From the NCBI GenBank assembly GCA_002011815.1, contig MTOV01000015.1, positions 65,405 through 129,404 on the forward strand: 64,000 bases of DNA, written 5' to 3'. Positions 21,360-31,866 of the stretch are shown here, piece by piece (position 1 is the first letter of the stretch; the number at the start of each line of letters is the position of its first letter). A model generated the notes under the pieces. The model saw only the letters and a list, made by a program, of their open reading frames with translations. It ran no database searches and was not told the origin of the DNA. The position numbers and the translations under genes were made by a program. Source of the stretch: Nitrospirae bacterium JdFR-86. Lineage in GTDB: Bacteria > Nitrospirota > Thermodesulfovibrionia > Thermodesulfovibrionales > JdFR-86.

Positions 21360-22271
21360 TCAAAGTGCTTTTTCCAGGACTTTTATTTTTGCCTTATTTC
21401 TTTCGGCGATAAGCCATTTTCTGAAGCCTTCGTGCCTTCTCTTTTCGATGAGAAAGAACATTAACTGTTCTTTTGCCTCTTCAAACGTGGCGTATTGAGC
21501 CTCCTGCCGCTCGTAGATTTTTATAATGAACCAGCCCTTGTTGCCTTTTACAGGTTCTGAATAAGAGCCCTTTTGCGTGCTGCGAATGGCTTTTGCCATC
21601 TCTGGCGAAAAGGATGCAGGCTCTACCCAGTCGGACGTGCTGACTATTGCCCTGCCTTCTCTGGAGAGCTTTTCCGCCATCTCGTCAAAGGGGATTTTGT
21701 TTGTCTTCATCTCGTTGAAGACTTTCTTTGCCTCCTCCTCTGTGTTGAAATGCATTATCCGGATTCTGACCCTTTCCGGTTGCTTGACTGGCCTGTTTGA
21801 TTCGTATTGTTTTTTTACGTCCTCGAACGTGATTGAGCTTATGTCAGCAAAGCTCTTTCTGAATCTTTCGATAAGAAGTTGGTCTTTCAGGTCCTGGAGA
21901 AACTCTTCGTAGCTTACTCCTCTCTGCCTGAGCTGTTTTATGAAATCTTCTTCAGAGAGTTCTCCTTTTATTGCATCCACCCTGTCTTTCAGTTCGCTGT
22001 CTGAGACCTTAATGCCTTTTGCGGCTGCTCCATTGATAACGAGGGCTTTTACGATGAGTTCATTAAGGACTTGTTTTTTCAATACCTGCTCGTTGAACTG
22101 TGTGCCGGCTGTTTTATACATCCGGATACGCTGATTTTTATATCGCTCGTATTCTTTCTTGCTTATTTTTGTGTCGTTGACTTTTGCCACATAATCAGGT
22201 CCGCAGGCATTTAGAACAATGGCAGGTAATACAAGCAGGACGATGCGTACTAATAGTTTAGCTGGTGTCAT
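21360..22271 (-). CDS. SurA/PrsA-type peptidyl-prolyl isomerase lipoprotein
   Basis: Lipobox VLNAC; KVNDTKISKKEYERYKNQ; parvulin-like KAIRSTQKGSYSEPVKGNKGWFIIKIYER. Confidence 0.85.
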   Translation of the reverse strand: MTPAKLLVRIVLLVLPAIVLNACGPDYVAKVNDTKISKKEYERYKNQRIRMYKTAGTQFNEQVLKKQVLNELIVKALVINGAAAKGIKVSDSELKDRVDAIKGELSEEDFIKQLRQRGVSYEEFLQDLKDQLLIERFRKSFADISSITFEDVKKQYESNRPVKQPERVRIRIMHFNTEEEAKKVFNEMKTNKIPFDEMAEKLSREGRAIVSTSDWVEPASFSPEMAKAIRSTQKGSYSEPVKGNKGWFIIKIYERQEAQYATFEEAKEQLMFFLIEKRRHEGFRKWLIAERNKAKIKVLEKAL

Positions 22272-22319
22272 CAGGCTGTATTATCGTGGTTTCTGTCCGG
22301 GATTTCAAGGGGCAGGGGC

Positions 22320-23348
22320 TTATTCTGCCATTTCCACGAGTTTTTCCGCTATTTGCACGGCGTTCAGCGCAGCGCCTTTTCTCAGGTTGTCAGCCACTAT
22401 CCACATGTTTATGCCGTGCTCTACAGAGTCGTCTTCTCGAATCCTGCCTACGTATGTCTCGTCTTTACCTGCAACATCTATAGGCAGTGGATAGACGTTC
22501 TTTTCTGGTGCGTCAAACACCACAATGCCTGGTGCTTCTGCAAGCACAGCTCTTACTTCGTTTGGGGTAATCTTCTTTTCGGTCTCGATGTTCAGGCTCT
22601 CTGAATGGCATCTGAAGACAGGGACTCTTACTGTTGTTGCAGTTACTTTTATGGAGTCGTCTCCCAGTATTTTCTTGGTCTCGTTGACCATTTTCATTTC
22701 TTCTTTTGTATAGCCGTTGTCGAGGAACTTGTCTATATGCGGCAGAATATTGAAGGCTATCTGATGTGGATAGACATTGCATTTTACTTCCCTGAAGTTC
22801 AGGATATCTGTTGTTTGCTGGAGAAGCTCATCCATGGCTTTTTTGCCTGTGCCTGAGACCGACTGAAAGGTAGTAACCACCACCCGTTTTATTCTTGCTG
22901 CATCGTGAATCGGCTTAAGCACGACGACCATCTGTATGGTCGAGCAGTTCGGGTTTGCAATTATCCCTTTGTGTTTTTTAAGGTCATGCGCGTTTACCTC
23001 CGGCACAACGAGCGGGACTTCAGGGTCCATTCTCCACTGGCTTGAATTGTCAATTACCACACATCCGGAGGCTGCTGCAATAGGAGCCCAGATTTTAGAC
23101 CTTTCTGCACCTGCTGAAAAAAGAGCTATATCTATGTCTTTGAATGAGTCTTCCTTGAGGGTTTCAACTGGAATTTCGCTTTCCTGAAAGGTCAGGGTTT
23201 TGCCCTCTGAGCGCTCGGATGCAAAAAGCCTGAGCCTTTCTACAGGAAAGTCTCTTTCTTCAAGAATCTCGACCATCTCGTTTCCGACTGCGCCGGTTGC
23301 CCCGACTACGGCTACAGTGTATCTTTCTTTCTTTTTCAGCATGCGCAA
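22320..23348 (-). CDS. asd: Aspartate-semialdehyde dehydrogenase
   Basis: VAVVGATGAVGNEMVEILEERDFP; ANPNCSTIQMVV; RVPVFRCHSESLNIE. Confidence 0.96.
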   Translation of the reverse strand: MRMLKKKERYTVAVVGATGAVGNEMVEILEERDFPVERLRLFASERSEGKTLTFQESEIPVETLKEDSFKDIDIALFSAGAERSKIWAPIAAASGCVVIDNSSQWRMDPEVPLVVPEVNAHDLKKHKGIIANPNCSTIQMVVVLKPIHDAARIKRVVVTTFQSVSGTGKKAMDELLQQTTDILNFREVKCNVYPHQIAFNILPHIDKFLDNGYTKEEMKMVNETKKILGDDSIKVTATTVRVPVFRCHSESLNIETEKKITPNEVRAVLAEAPGIVVFDAPEKNVYPLPIDVAGKDETYVGRIREDDSVEHGINMWIVADNLRKGAALNAVQIAEKLVEMAE

Positions 23349-23419
23349 ACCTCTCGTTTAAGGGAATTTAAATATAATAGCATAAAGCGCGGCGTGGATG
23401 GAAAGTGCCGGCAGGTTTT

Positions 23420-23839
23420 TCAGAAGTGCTCAAACCCTGGTTTTTGCGAATGGACAGAGCAGTCTGAAGGGTTATACACATAGCGCAGACCAAAAGGGTC
23501 GAGTATGTTCATATCCTTGTCTATGGAATTTGGTTCAAGGTATTTGGACTTGATGAAATTGCCCTTGTAAGGCAGGGTGAATTCAGCAGTTATCAGTTCT
23601 TTAAGGTCGTTGGGACATCGTCCGTTAATTGTCCTGAAAAGGATTATTGACTGTCTGATGTTAAGGAGTTCAGCCTTAAGTGCGGTCTCTTTAGCCTCGA
23701 GCGTTGGCCTTTGGTATTTCTGAATTGCGACAAGCGCAAGGATGCCGATAATTATAATGACGATGAGTGTCTCGGCGACTCCATAGCCTGTTCTCTGGAG
23801 TTGCTCTCTTTTGTTCTGTATATACAGTTCTGTTTTCAA
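23420..23839 (-). CDS. Prepilin/pseudopilin-like protein
   Basis: QRTGYGVAETLIVIIIIGILALVAIQKYQRP: prepilin-like helix, with Val/Ala-Glu in place of the usual FTLIE. Confidence 0.75.
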   Translation of the reverse strand: MKTELYIQNKREQLQRTGYGVAETLIVIIIIGILALVAIQKYQRPTLEAKETALKAELLNIRQSIILFRTINGRCPNDLKELITAEFTLPYKGNFIKSKYLEPNSIDKDMNILDPFGLRYVYNPSDCSVHSQKPGFEHF

Positions 23840-23848
23840 GTTAAAGGA

Positions 23849-23893
23849 GCAAGGGGATTAAGTCCCTTTGAAAGAGGGACTATGTCCCCTTGC
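23849..23893. repeat. Two-tier nested palindrome at 3' end of iscU
   Basis: GCAAGGGGA tta AGTCCCTttgaaagAGGGACT atg TCCCCTTGC; contains the iscU stop codon. Confidence 0.6.
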
Positions 23894-24320
23894 GGGTTTT
23901 CTTTACGGTTTTTGCCTTCTTTTTCTTGGTCTTGGCTGCTTTTGGTGTTTGTATTCCCTGTTTGCTTTTGTAGTCTTCGATAGCTCTCCTCAGTGCGTCT
24001 GCTCCGAGATTTGAGCAGTGCATTTTCTGTGCAGGCAGTCCTCCGAGTGCCTCTGCAACGGTCTCCTTTGATATGCTCAAGGCTTCCTCAATGGTTTTAC
24101 CTTTAACCATTTCGGTTACCATACTGCTTACGGCTATTGCGGCTCCGCATCCGAATGTCTTGAACTTTGCATCTATAATTTTTCCGTCCTTGACCTTGAT
24201 ACTTATCTTCATCACGTCGCCGCATGTAGGATTGCCTTCTTCGCCGACACCGTCAGCGTCAGGGATTTCACCCACATTTCTCGGGTTCATGAAATGGTCC
24301 ATTACTTCTTTGGAATACAT
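23880..24320 (-). CDS. iscU: Iron-sulfur cluster scaffold IscU/NifU N-terminal type with Lys-rich tail
   Basis: YSKEVMDHFMNPRNVGEIPDADGVGEEGNPTCGDVMKI; FKTFGCGAAIAVSSM; KMHCSNLG. Confidence 0.95.
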   Translation of the reverse strand: MYSKEVMDHFMNPRNVGEIPDADGVGEEGNPTCGDVMKISIKVKDGKIIDAKFKTFGCGAAIAVSSMVTEMVKGKTIEEALSISKETVAEALGGLPAQKMHCSNLGADALRRAIEDYKSKQGIQTPKAAKTKKKKAKTVKKTRKGT

Positions 24321-25501
24321 TGTCCTTTCTCCTCCGTATTACCCCAGCCTCCGGCATAGGGTGAGATTTCCCTCAGCCTGCTTATTATCTGAGGAAATTC
24401 AGAAAGCAGGTAATCTATGTCTTCTTCTGAGTTTTCAGAGCCGAGTGTAAATACGATAGAGCCCTGTGCAAGGCTTGCCGGGATGCCCATTGACAACAGG
24501 ACAGGCGATGCCTTCAGTGCCTTTGAAGAGCAGGCAGAGCCGCTTGCTGCGTATATGCCTTTTGCAGCAAGCATAAGGAGCATGGCTTCTCCTTCTATAA
24601 ACTCAACGCAGAAGCTTGCGTGTCCCGGAAGCCTCTCCGTAGGGTGTCCTGTCAGATATACGTTTTCCACTTTTGTTATGCCTTCAATGAGTTTGTCCCT
24701 CAGTTTTTTAACGTGTTTCATTTTTTCCGGCAGTTCTGCCTTTGCCATTTGTGCAGCCTTGCCCATTCCGACTATTGCCGGCACGTTTTCTGTTCCTGCC
24801 CTTCTTCCGTTTTCCTGTATACCGCCGTATATGAGCGGGACTATTCTCAACCCTGGTCTTACATACAGTGCGGCTGCGCCTTTTGGTCCGTAGAACTGGT
24901 GTGCTGCCAGACTGAGGAGGTCAACGCCAAGCTCGTTGACATCAACCGGAATGTTTCCTGCCGATGCAACTGCATCCGTATGAAAGATTATGTCGTTTTC
25001 TTTTGCGATGGCAGACAGTTCTTTTATAGGCTGAATCGTGCCCACCTCCGGGCTTGCATGGATTATCGAAACCAGAGTAGTCTCTTTTGTGATGGCTTTT
25101 TTCAGTGTATCAGGCTCTACCATACCGTGTTTGTCCACAGGAAGGAATGTGACTGTAAAGCCTGATTTTTCAAGGAATCGTGCGGAGTTGAGCACAGAGT
25201 GATGCTCGACCCTTGAGACGATTATATGTTTTCCCTTGTTCTGTCTGGCGAGTGCTATTCCTCTTAAGGCGAAGTTATTGGCTTCTGCCCCGCTTGATGT
25301 AAAGATAACGGCAGAGGGTTTTGCGCCTATAAGCGATGCAACTTTTTCTCTTGCCTCTTCTATTGCGGTTCTTGCCCGTGTGCCCAGTTCGTATGGGCTT
25401 AAGGGGTTGCCGAATTCTTCCTTGAGGTATGGAAGCATTGCCTCAAGGATTTCTTCTCTTAAAGGATTTGTTGCTACATGGTCGAAATAGCGGATTTTCA
25501 T
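24302..25501 (-). CDS. iscS: Cysteine desulfurase (IscS/NifS family)
   Basis: YFDHVATNPL; FTSSGAEANNFALRG; HTDAVASAGNIPVDV; SGSACSSKALKAS. Confidence 0.95.
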   Translation of the reverse strand: MKIRYFDHVATNPLREEILEAMLPYLKEEFGNPLSPYELGTRARTAIEEAREKVASLIGAKPSAVIFTSSGAEANNFALRGIALARQNKGKHIIVSRVEHHSVLNSARFLEKSGFTVTFLPVDKHGMVEPDTLKKAITKETTLVSIIHASPEVGTIQPIKELSAIAKENDIIFHTDAVASAGNIPVDVNELGVDLLSLAAHQFYGPKGAAALYVRPGLRIVPLIYGGIQENGRRAGTENVPAIVGMGKAAQMAKAELPEKMKHVKKLRDKLIEGITKVENVYLTGHPTERLPGHASFCVEFIEGEAMLLMLAAKGIYAASGSACSSKALKASPVLLSMGIPASLAQGSIVFTLGSENSEEDIDYLLSEFPQIISRLREISPYAGGWGNTEEKGQCIPKK

Positions 25502-25761
25502 GTCTGCCTCGCTTTCTTTTTTATGTAGAACTTATAAATATCCTCTGTCTCTTCCACGCCGAGGAATTCGTTGCCTGTCTTGTCGCACCAGTCAGGGATG
25601 TCTTCAAGTGCACCATCGTAGTCCGTGAGTATTTCGAGCACCTGTCCGGGCTCGAGCGATTTCATCATCTCCTCGAGCTTCAGAAGGTGCATCGGACACA
25701 TCATATACACGACGTCAGTCGTTACGTCTGCTTTTACGTTTTCAACGAACTTCAGCGGCAT
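25498..25761 (-). CDS. TusA-like sulfurtransferase/redox protein
   Basis: MMCPMHLLKLEEMMKSLEPGQVLEILTDYDGALEDIPDWCDKTGNEFL; TusA-like fold signature but CPMH rather than CPxP. Confidence 0.8.
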   Translation of the reverse strand: MPLKFVENVKADVTTDVVYMMCPMHLLKLEEMMKSLEPGQVLEILTDYDGALEDIPDWCDKTGNEFLGVEETEDIYKFYIKKKARQT

Positions 25762-26266
25762 CGAGAGCCCCTTTTCCTTTGTTTTTTGTCTGCACTGCGG
25801 TGGTTTTCCTCCCGGTTCGGATTTTATTCGAGCGCGCTGTGCGTGTTTGCTTAAGCGTGGCTTCTTCCTTCAGCAGGTCATCGAGTGTAATGGTATTGAG
25901 GAATGCCTCTATTTTCTCGCCGAGTGAGCTCCAGAGCAGGTAGGTTACGCATCCGTCAACCCGGCTGCAGCCTTCTTTTGGGTCCAGGCATGATGTTATT
26001 GCAACAGGTCCTTCAAGCTCTTTTAATATAGAGCCTATGCTTATTTCCTTAGGAGGTCTGTTCAGGAGATAGCCTCCACCCGGACCTTTAACACTCGATA
26101 TGATTCCTGCCCTCCGCAGGGTGTTGAGTATCTGTTCGAGATAGGCTACGGAGACTTCCTGCCGTTCTGATATCTCCTTTATGGTCGTGGGTCTGGACGG
26201 ATAGCCCTTTGCTATCTCAAACATAGCCCTTACGCCATATTGACCTTTTGTTGACAACCGCAGCAT
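25742..26266 (-). CDS. Rrf2/IscR family transcriptional regulator
   Basis: MLRLSTKGQYGVRAMFEIAKGY...QEVSVAYLEQILNTLRRAGIISSVKGPGGGYLL; Cys triad CLDPKEGCSRVDGC. Confidence 0.94.
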   Translation of the reverse strand: MLRLSTKGQYGVRAMFEIAKGYPSRPTTIKEISERQEVSVAYLEQILNTLRRAGIISSVKGPGGGYLLNRPPKEISIGSILKELEGPVAITSCLDPKEGCSRVDGCVTYLLWSSLGEKIEAFLNTITLDDLLKEEATLKQTRTARSNKIRTGRKTTAVQTKNKGKGALDAAEVR

Positions 26267-26317
26267 GATTTAGATTATAAATAGTTTAGTGATTTTGTCA
26301 AGTATTATTGGAGGGGG

Positions 26318-27091
26318 TTAAGCGGTCACGCTGACAGGGTCTCCGACGTTGATGCCGAGTGTTTCGGAGGCACTGCGCATATAAACGAATATCTCAAGGT
26401 GTCCGCTTGAGTTTATGAGTGCGTGCGGCTCGTTGTCATCGGCTTCTGAGTAGTGACTTTTGATGTCTATGTGCCTGTCTTTGACGAGAACCCTCAGGGT
26501 GTCCTTCTGTAAGGTGGCTTGCAGGTGTTCGGCTTTTATGTTTGTTATGGCATTGCCAAAGCGGTCAAGAAAGATGACTTCACCGCTTATCCTGTTGCTT
26601 TCAATAGACGGCACAGGAAGCTCGAGCTTGACGTAATCTGTTATAGGTTCTCCGAAGTTTATTGCTCTTATGCCTCTTGAAAGCCATGCCGCCACCGGGG
26701 CGAAGACATCCCTGCCGTGGAAGGTGCTGCTTTGTTTGTGTAAAAAGTAATAATCAGCGGTGATATGCAGAACCTGAAACGAGCTGTAAGAGTTGAATAT
26801 CTCGGTGAACACACCGTTGTCAGGACCTACGAAGATGTGTTCTGCTGTCTCGATGAGTATCGGTCTTCGTGCCGAGCCAACTCCAGGGTCTACGACGACA
26901 ACGTGGATGCTCTTGGGTGGAAAATACTTGTAGCTTTCACCGATTACAACAGCGGCTTCCATTATGTTATAAGGGCTTATGCCGTGGGTGATGTCCACTA
27001 TCTGGACATCGGGGTTGATGCTGAGTATCACACCCTTCATCATTCCTACGAACGGGTCTTTGTATCCGAAGTCAGTCGTCAGGGTTATCAA
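26318..27091 (-). CDS. SAM hydroxide adenosyltransferase / chlorinase-fluorinase-like (DUF62)
   Basis: [47 protein letters not shown]. Confidence 0.93.
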   Translation of the reverse strand: MITLTTDFGYKDPFVGMMKGVILSINPDVQIVDITHGISPYNIMEAAVVIGESYKYFPPKSIHVVVVDPGVGSARRPILIETAEHIFVGPDNGVFTEIFNSYSSFQVLHITADYYFLHKQSSTFHGRDVFAPVAAWLSRGIRAINFGEPITDYVKLELPVPSIESNRISGEVIFLDRFGNAITNIKAEHLQATLQKDTLRVLVKDRHIDIKSHYSEADDNEPHALINSSGHLEIFVYMRSASETLGINVGDPVSVTA

Positions 27092-27995
27092 TGAGGAGCC
27101 CTCCGATTATCTCAGATATATCATTGATCTTGTTTTCCTTCATATATATCTTTATACCCTCCAGTATATCAGAGGTAGAGGAGGGATTTATAAAATTTGC
27201 CGTGCCGACTGCCACTGCAGTCGCTCCTGCAAGCATGAACTCCAGTGCGTCTTCTGCGTTCATTATTCCGCCCATGCCTATCACAGGGATGTTTACCGTG
27301 CGGGAGACCTCCCAGACCATTCTCAGGGCAATGGGTTTTACAGCAGGGCCTGAAAGTCCGCCGGTGATGTTTTTAAGCACCGGTTTTCTGGTTTTTAAAT
27401 CCACTGCCATTGCCGTAATGGTGTTTATAAGAGATACTGCGTCTGCCCCTGCCTCCTCGGCTGCTTTTGCCGGCTCTTTGATGTCAGTGACATTGGGCGA
27501 AAGCTTGACTATGAGCGTGGAGTGATTTACGGATTTTCTGACCTTTGAGACGAGCCTGCCGAGTGTTCTGCTGTCAGCGCAGAATGCAATGCCTCCTTTT
27601 TTGACATTAGGGCATGATACATTAAGCTCTATGCCGTCAACCCTTGCCTCATCCAGTGCAGAGGCAAGCCTTACGTATTCATTTACAGTGCTGCCCAGTA
27701 TGTTTACAATGAGTTTTGTATCAAAGTTTCTGATATACGGGAGTTTTTCTTTAAGGAATTTTTTGAGCCCTACATTCTGAAGCCCTATTGCATTGAGCAT
27801 TCCGCATGGTGTCTCGCAGATTCTTGGTGGCGGGTTGCCCTGCATCGGCGTTAACGAGATGCCTTTTACGACTACAGCACCGAGTGAGTTCAGGTCAACA
27901 AAATCAGAGTATTCCTCACCGTAGCCGAAAGTCCCTGATGCCGTCATCACCGGATTTTTAAGCCTGAGTTTTCCTATGCTTACTTCAAGGTTCAT
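27072..27995 (-). CDS. pyrD: Dihydroorotate dehydrogenase catalytic subunit (class 1B)
   Basis: [65 protein letters not shown]. Confidence 0.95.
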   Translation of the reverse strand: MNLEVSIGKLRLKNPVMTASGTFGYGEEYSDFVDLNSLGAVVVKGISLTPMQGNPPPRICETPCGMLNAIGLQNVGLKKFLKEKLPYIRNFDTKLIVNILGSTVNEYVRLASALDEARVDGIELNVSCPNVKKGGIAFCADSRTLGRLVSKVRKSVNHSTLIVKLSPNVTDIKEPAKAAEEAGADAVSLINTITAMAVDLKTRKPVLKNITGGLSGPAVKPIALRMVWEVSRTVNIPVIGMGGIMNAEDALEFMLAGATAVAVGTANFINPSSTSDILEGIKIYMKENKINDISEIIGGLLIDNPDD

Positions 27996-27999
27996 TAAA

Positions 28000-28752
28000 T
28001 CACCACAGTATGTCCTTTATATTGAATACAGGTCCTTCTTTGCAGACTCTTTTATATCCCTTCAGGGTTTTGACTGCGCAGCCCATGCATGCTCCGATAC
28101 CGCATGCCATGTTCTCCTCAAGCGATATATAGCCTTTTAAGCCTTTTTCAAGTGCAAATTCCGAGACAGCCCTAATCATCCCCTTCGGACCGCAGGCATA
28201 GATAAGATGTTTGTCATTGACATGGAATTCATTCAGAAGGTCAATTATCGTTCCCTTTTTCCCGTAAGAGCCGTCATCTGTGCTTATGTGAAGTTCTTTT
28301 ACAAGCCCTCTGAGTTCATCGAGCATGAGAAGTTCGTGTTTTCCCCTTGCGCCGTAAAGGACAATCGCCTTCCCTTTGAGTTTTTCCGCAAGGTAAAACA
28401 CCGAGGCAATGCCGATGCCTCCTGCAATGATTAACGGGGTGTGTTTCTTCTTGGGTATGGGATAGGAATTTCCAAGAGGACCCATGACATTGATAACGGT
28501 TCCTGTTTTCATTTCTTTCATCAGTGTAGTGCCTTTTCCTTTTATGCGGTAGAGTATCCGGATGCTGTCGTCTGATTTTGTAAGTATGCTGAACGGTCTT
28601 TTAAGCAGGGGGTCGCACGAGTTGCCTATGCCTATCATGTAGAACTGTCCTGGAAGGGGGACGGGTGTCTTTGCCAAAGGTGTAAAGGTAAGAAGGTAGT
28701 GGTTTTTGCTGACAGGTATGTTTTCTTTTATTTCCGCTTTGAAATGCAACAC
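28000..28752 (-). CDS. pyrK: Dihydroorotate dehydrogenase electron transfer subunit
   Basis: [34 protein letters not shown] 2Fe-2S motif. Confidence 0.94.
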   Translation of the reverse strand: MLHFKAEIKENIPVSKNHYLLTFTPLAKTPVPLPGQFYMIGIGNSCDPLLKRPFSILTKSDDSIRILYRIKGKGTTLMKEMKTGTVINVMGPLGNSYPIPKKKHTPLIIAGGIGIASVFYLAEKLKGKAIVLYGARGKHELLMLDELRGLVKELHISTDDGSYGKKGTIIDLLNEFHVNDKHLIYACGPKGMIRAVSEFALEKGLKGYISLEENMACGIGACMGCAVKTLKGYKRVCKEGPVFNIKDILW

Positions 28753-28771
28753 GTTTTTTCTTTAAAGGGGG

Positions 28772-29245
28772 TTATTCAAAAGCAATCTCCACGATTTCGT
28801 ATTCTATTCTTCTTGCAGGGGCGTTGATGGTTACGGTATCTCCTACTTCTTTTCCAAGGAGCGCTCTTCCAACAGGCGAGCTTACGGATATTTTCCCGTT
28901 TTTTGCATCAGCCTCGTCTGTGCCGACGAGTCTAAATACGTATTCTTCGTCTGCCTCGAGGTCAAGGACTTTTACTTTTGCGCCGAAGGTGACCCTGTCG
29001 TGGTTTATCTTTGACGGGTCTATGACCTCTGCGCGGGCGAGTTTATCCTGAAGCTCCTGAATCCTGCCTTCGATGAACGACTGTCTTTCCTTTGCAGCAT
29101 GGTATTCTGCGTTTTCCGACAGGTCACCATGCGCCCTTGCCTCTGCAATTTCCTGTATGTTCTTAGGTCTTTCGACCTTAATAAGTCTGTCGAGTTCTTC
29201 CTGCAGTTTTCTGTAGCCGTCAGGCGTCATTGGTATTTTCTGCAT
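28772..29245 (-). CDS. greA: Transcription elongation factor GreA
   Basis: IPMTPDGYRKLQEELDRL; ARAHGDLSENAEYHAAKERQ. Confidence 0.97.
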   Translation of the reverse strand: MQKIPMTPDGYRKLQEELDRLIKVERPKNIQEIAEARAHGDLSENAEYHAAKERQSFIEGRIQELQDKLARAEVIDPSKINHDRVTFGAKVKVLDLEADEEYVFRLVGTDEADAKNGKISVSSPVGRALLGKEVGDTVTINAPARRIEYEIVEIAFE

Positions 29246-29325
29246 GTCTCTACCTCGCTAGCATCTGTGATTTATTAATTTAACACTTTTGGATTTTTTT
29301 GTATACAGGGTTGTAAAGTTTGTCC

Positions 29326-29354
29326 TTGACATAAAATCAGAAATCCTTTAGATT
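29326..29354 (+). promoter_or_regulatory. Sigma70-like promoter upstream of lipoprotein gene
   Basis: TTGACA-17 nt-TAGATT, about 67 nt before ATG at 29421. Confidence 0.5.
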
Positions 29355-29420
29355 ATCCGGAAAAAATAATAATTTCAGCAGATTTATCCCAAAAAAATTG
29401 CGAGAGATGGAGGTATAATC

Positions 29421-31544
29421 ATGAGAGTATTTTCGCGGAGTCTTGCGGTCTTATTGGTTCTTCTTGCGTTTCTGGTTTATGGCTGTGGCAGCTCTTCGAG
29501 CACTACCAGTACTACCAGCACTATAAGCGGAAAGGTGGCGGACGGCTATGTCCAGAATGCCACTGTGTATGTCTATAGCGACGCAGCTATGACGAACCAG
29601 ATAGGTTCAGGAACGACCGACTCGAATGGAGAATTTTCCATTACTCTTAGCGTTTCAACTGTTCCTACCACGGTATATATAAAATCTGTAGGCGGCACTG
29701 TGATAGATACAGGAATGCCTGCACCGACCATGATTTTTGTCGGCTCAGCAAGCGGCAGCAGTATTAACGTAACGCCTATCACGGATTCCTTATACAGGTA
29801 TTCGCTCAGCATGGGGCTTGACACTGCAATAAGCAATCTCGCTGGCAAACTCGGCATAACAGAGTCTGACCTGTACGGTGACCCTGTAGCCAACTCAAAC
29901 CTTGCAGGGGCTTTGTATAATGCGCTTTCCTCTGGCACGCAGGTCGGCACACTGCCGGACGGCTTTTACAACGCTGTAGTCATCTATTTTGACGAGGACA
30001 ATTTGACTGATACTTATTATGTTAACGGCGGCGGGATATCAAACGTAATAGACGACAATGGAAACAGAGTGGGATTAACCATAAGCATCTCAGACGGCAC
30101 AATAAGCGGCACTGTCAATGGAACAACCAGTGTGATTAGAGGCAAGATTCACGGAAGCAGTCTGGTTCTGGATATTGTTGATGATCCAAACACTCCTACC
30201 GCCCTGACCCGTGTGACCGGCAGTATCGGCTTACTCGGAAGCGTAACCGGGGTTTACACCGATCTTGATAGCAGTGTTTCTCCTCCTGAACTCACAAAAG
30301 GCATATTCATTGCCTCGTTTATCCCTGCATCAGGGGTTAATCCTGCGGCTATAGCCAATGTGGTTCAGAGCATATACACCGGCGAAAGGCATGTGCTTTA
30401 CAGGGATATCTTTGGTGATGACAACCGCTTAAGATGGGGTGACATTACAATTGCCGGCATTGGTATTAACAACAATGTAACCGCCTCTAACCTGACCATT
30501 ATGCAGGATGCTGGGACGACTGCCGATGTCACTCCGATGACATTGACATTCAACGATGGAGAGCTTCTGACGAATGAAAATGGAATTCCAGAAAACATCA
30601 TCGCCCTTGAGTTCGTTGATGAAACAGGCAGTATAAAGGCATACTCGTTCCAGCCTGTGGGAAGCAGAAGGGGTATCTATGTGGCTATACAAAATGCTCC
30701 GAGCGGCGGCAACCCTGTTGCAATAGGCGAATCTTATATGGCTAAGACCCAGAGCCTTGCCCCATCACTTAAGGCAAACACTTCGTATGCTGTGCAGGTT
30801 GCAGTCGCCCATCCGGGTCTGCTCGGTTTTTCAAGGGATGATGCACTTGCCAACGCGGTGGCATCAGACATCTTTAATACACCGGATGCAAGTAATTTCG
30901 TAAACGGCGCTGCATTTGTCAACGGCACTGTCGGGGATGAGCCGCTTACAGTCTTCAACGGCAGTATGATGGCTTTCAAGATGGATGACAACGACGACGG
31001 ACTTTCAGACCCCGGGCAGGACTTCATCAGACTCATTGAGCTTTACGAGACAGGTGCAATGCAGGGCGAGGAGATGACAGGCGGATGCGCAAACTCCACC
31101 GACCCAACGTTAGGCGTAGGCACATGTGATGCTACTCTGGGCTTTACTGACCCTCTAAAACGCTACCCTGCTACATTCGTCGGTTTCATAAGGGAGAAAG
31201 GAACCAATGGACCGACGTTTTCAGGCAAGCTGAACTTCCTTGCAAGGGCTCTTTATGCCTGGTCGTATAGCGACTATGAAAACGCTTATGTCACAGGCAC
31301 TATAACCATATCAGGCAGTTCTGCAACCCTTGACTGGGCTGATGCAGGCGAAGATTCAGACACGGCAACACTTGCGGCTGAGAATGAAAACGACAGTGGG
31401 CTTTATCATCTGTATGGCGCGCTCGATAGCTTCAGCTACATAGACATCTACTGGCCTGTCGGCGGAACAAAAGCCACATATATAGTCACCGACAACAGTT
31501 CAGGAACGGTAGTGCAGGTAGGAGAGGCATACCTTACATATTAA
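29421..31544 (+). CDS. Large secreted lipoprotein with Ser/Thr linker and carboxypeptidase-regulatory-like domain; unknown function
   Basis: Lipobox VYGCGSSSSTTSTTSTISGKVADGYVQNATVYVYSD. Confidence 0.8.
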   Translation: MRVFSRSLAVLLVLLAFLVYGCGSSSSTTSTTSTISGKVADGYVQNATVYVYSDAAMTNQIGSGTTDSNGEFSITLSVSTVPTTVYIKSVGGTVIDTGMPAPTMIFVGSASGSSINVTPITDSLYRYSLSMGLDTAISNLAGKLGITESDLYGDPVANSNLAGALYNALSSGTQVGTLPDGFYNAVVIYFDEDNLTDTYYVNGGGISNVIDDNGNRVGLTISISDGTISGTVNGTTSVIRGKIHGSSLVLDIVDDPNTPTALTRVTGSIGLLGSVTGVYTDLDSSVSPPELTKGIFIASFIPASGVNPAAIANVVQSIYTGERHVLYRDIFGDDNRLRWGDITIAGIGINNNVTASNLTIMQDAGTTADVTPMTLTFNDGELLTNENGIPENIIALEFVDETGSIKAYSFQPVGSRRGIYVAIQNAPSGGNPVAIGESYMAKTQSLAPSLKANTSYAVQVAVAHPGLLGFSRDDALANAVASDIFNTPDASNFVNGAAFVNGTVGDEPLTVFNGSMMAFKMDDNDDGLSDPGQDFIRLIELYETGAMQGEEMTGGCANSTDPTLGVGTCDATLGFTDPLKRYPATFVGFIREKGTNGPTFSGKLNFLARALYAWSYSDYENAYVTGTITISGSSATLDWADAGEDSDTATLAAENENDSGLYHLYGALDSFSYIDIYWPVGGTKATYIVTDNSSGTVVQVGEAYLTY

Positions 31545-31562
31545 GCTCTTTGGGCGATACAG

Positions 31563-31599
31563 CCGGGCTGGCGGTTTGAAACCGCCAGCCCGGTTTTTG
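31563..31599 (+). terminator. Rho-independent terminator
   Basis: CCGGGCTGGCGGT-ttgaa-ACCGCCAGCCCGG followed by tttttgttttt. Confidence 0.92.
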
Positions 31600-31866
31600 T
31601 TTTTCAGGCATAGTCTTTGCAACTTATAGTAGAAAATTGACCTTCCTGTAATTCTTTTCCTGGAATCAGTTTTATTCTGCAATTACAGTCATATAAGCGT
31701 TGAAAAAACAGTTTTTCGCCGATTTGCTTGGATTACCGCAAAATAATTACTACTTCCAGTTGTTGACTGGGGTTTGATTCGATGCTAAGAGAATGGAAGG
31801 AAACGAAGCGCGATTTTACAGATAGAGGAATGTTTTGTAGGAACTTTTAGGTAATGGAGGTAAAAA

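Noticed and set aside
24417-25165. Plus-strand ORFs (158 and 181 aa) opposite iscS
   Set aside because: Antisense to conserved iscS; no independent support.
31600-31866. Riboswitch in the intergenic region before the second lipoprotein gene
   Set aside because: No recognisable conserved riboswitch core; only a terminator and a plausible leader.
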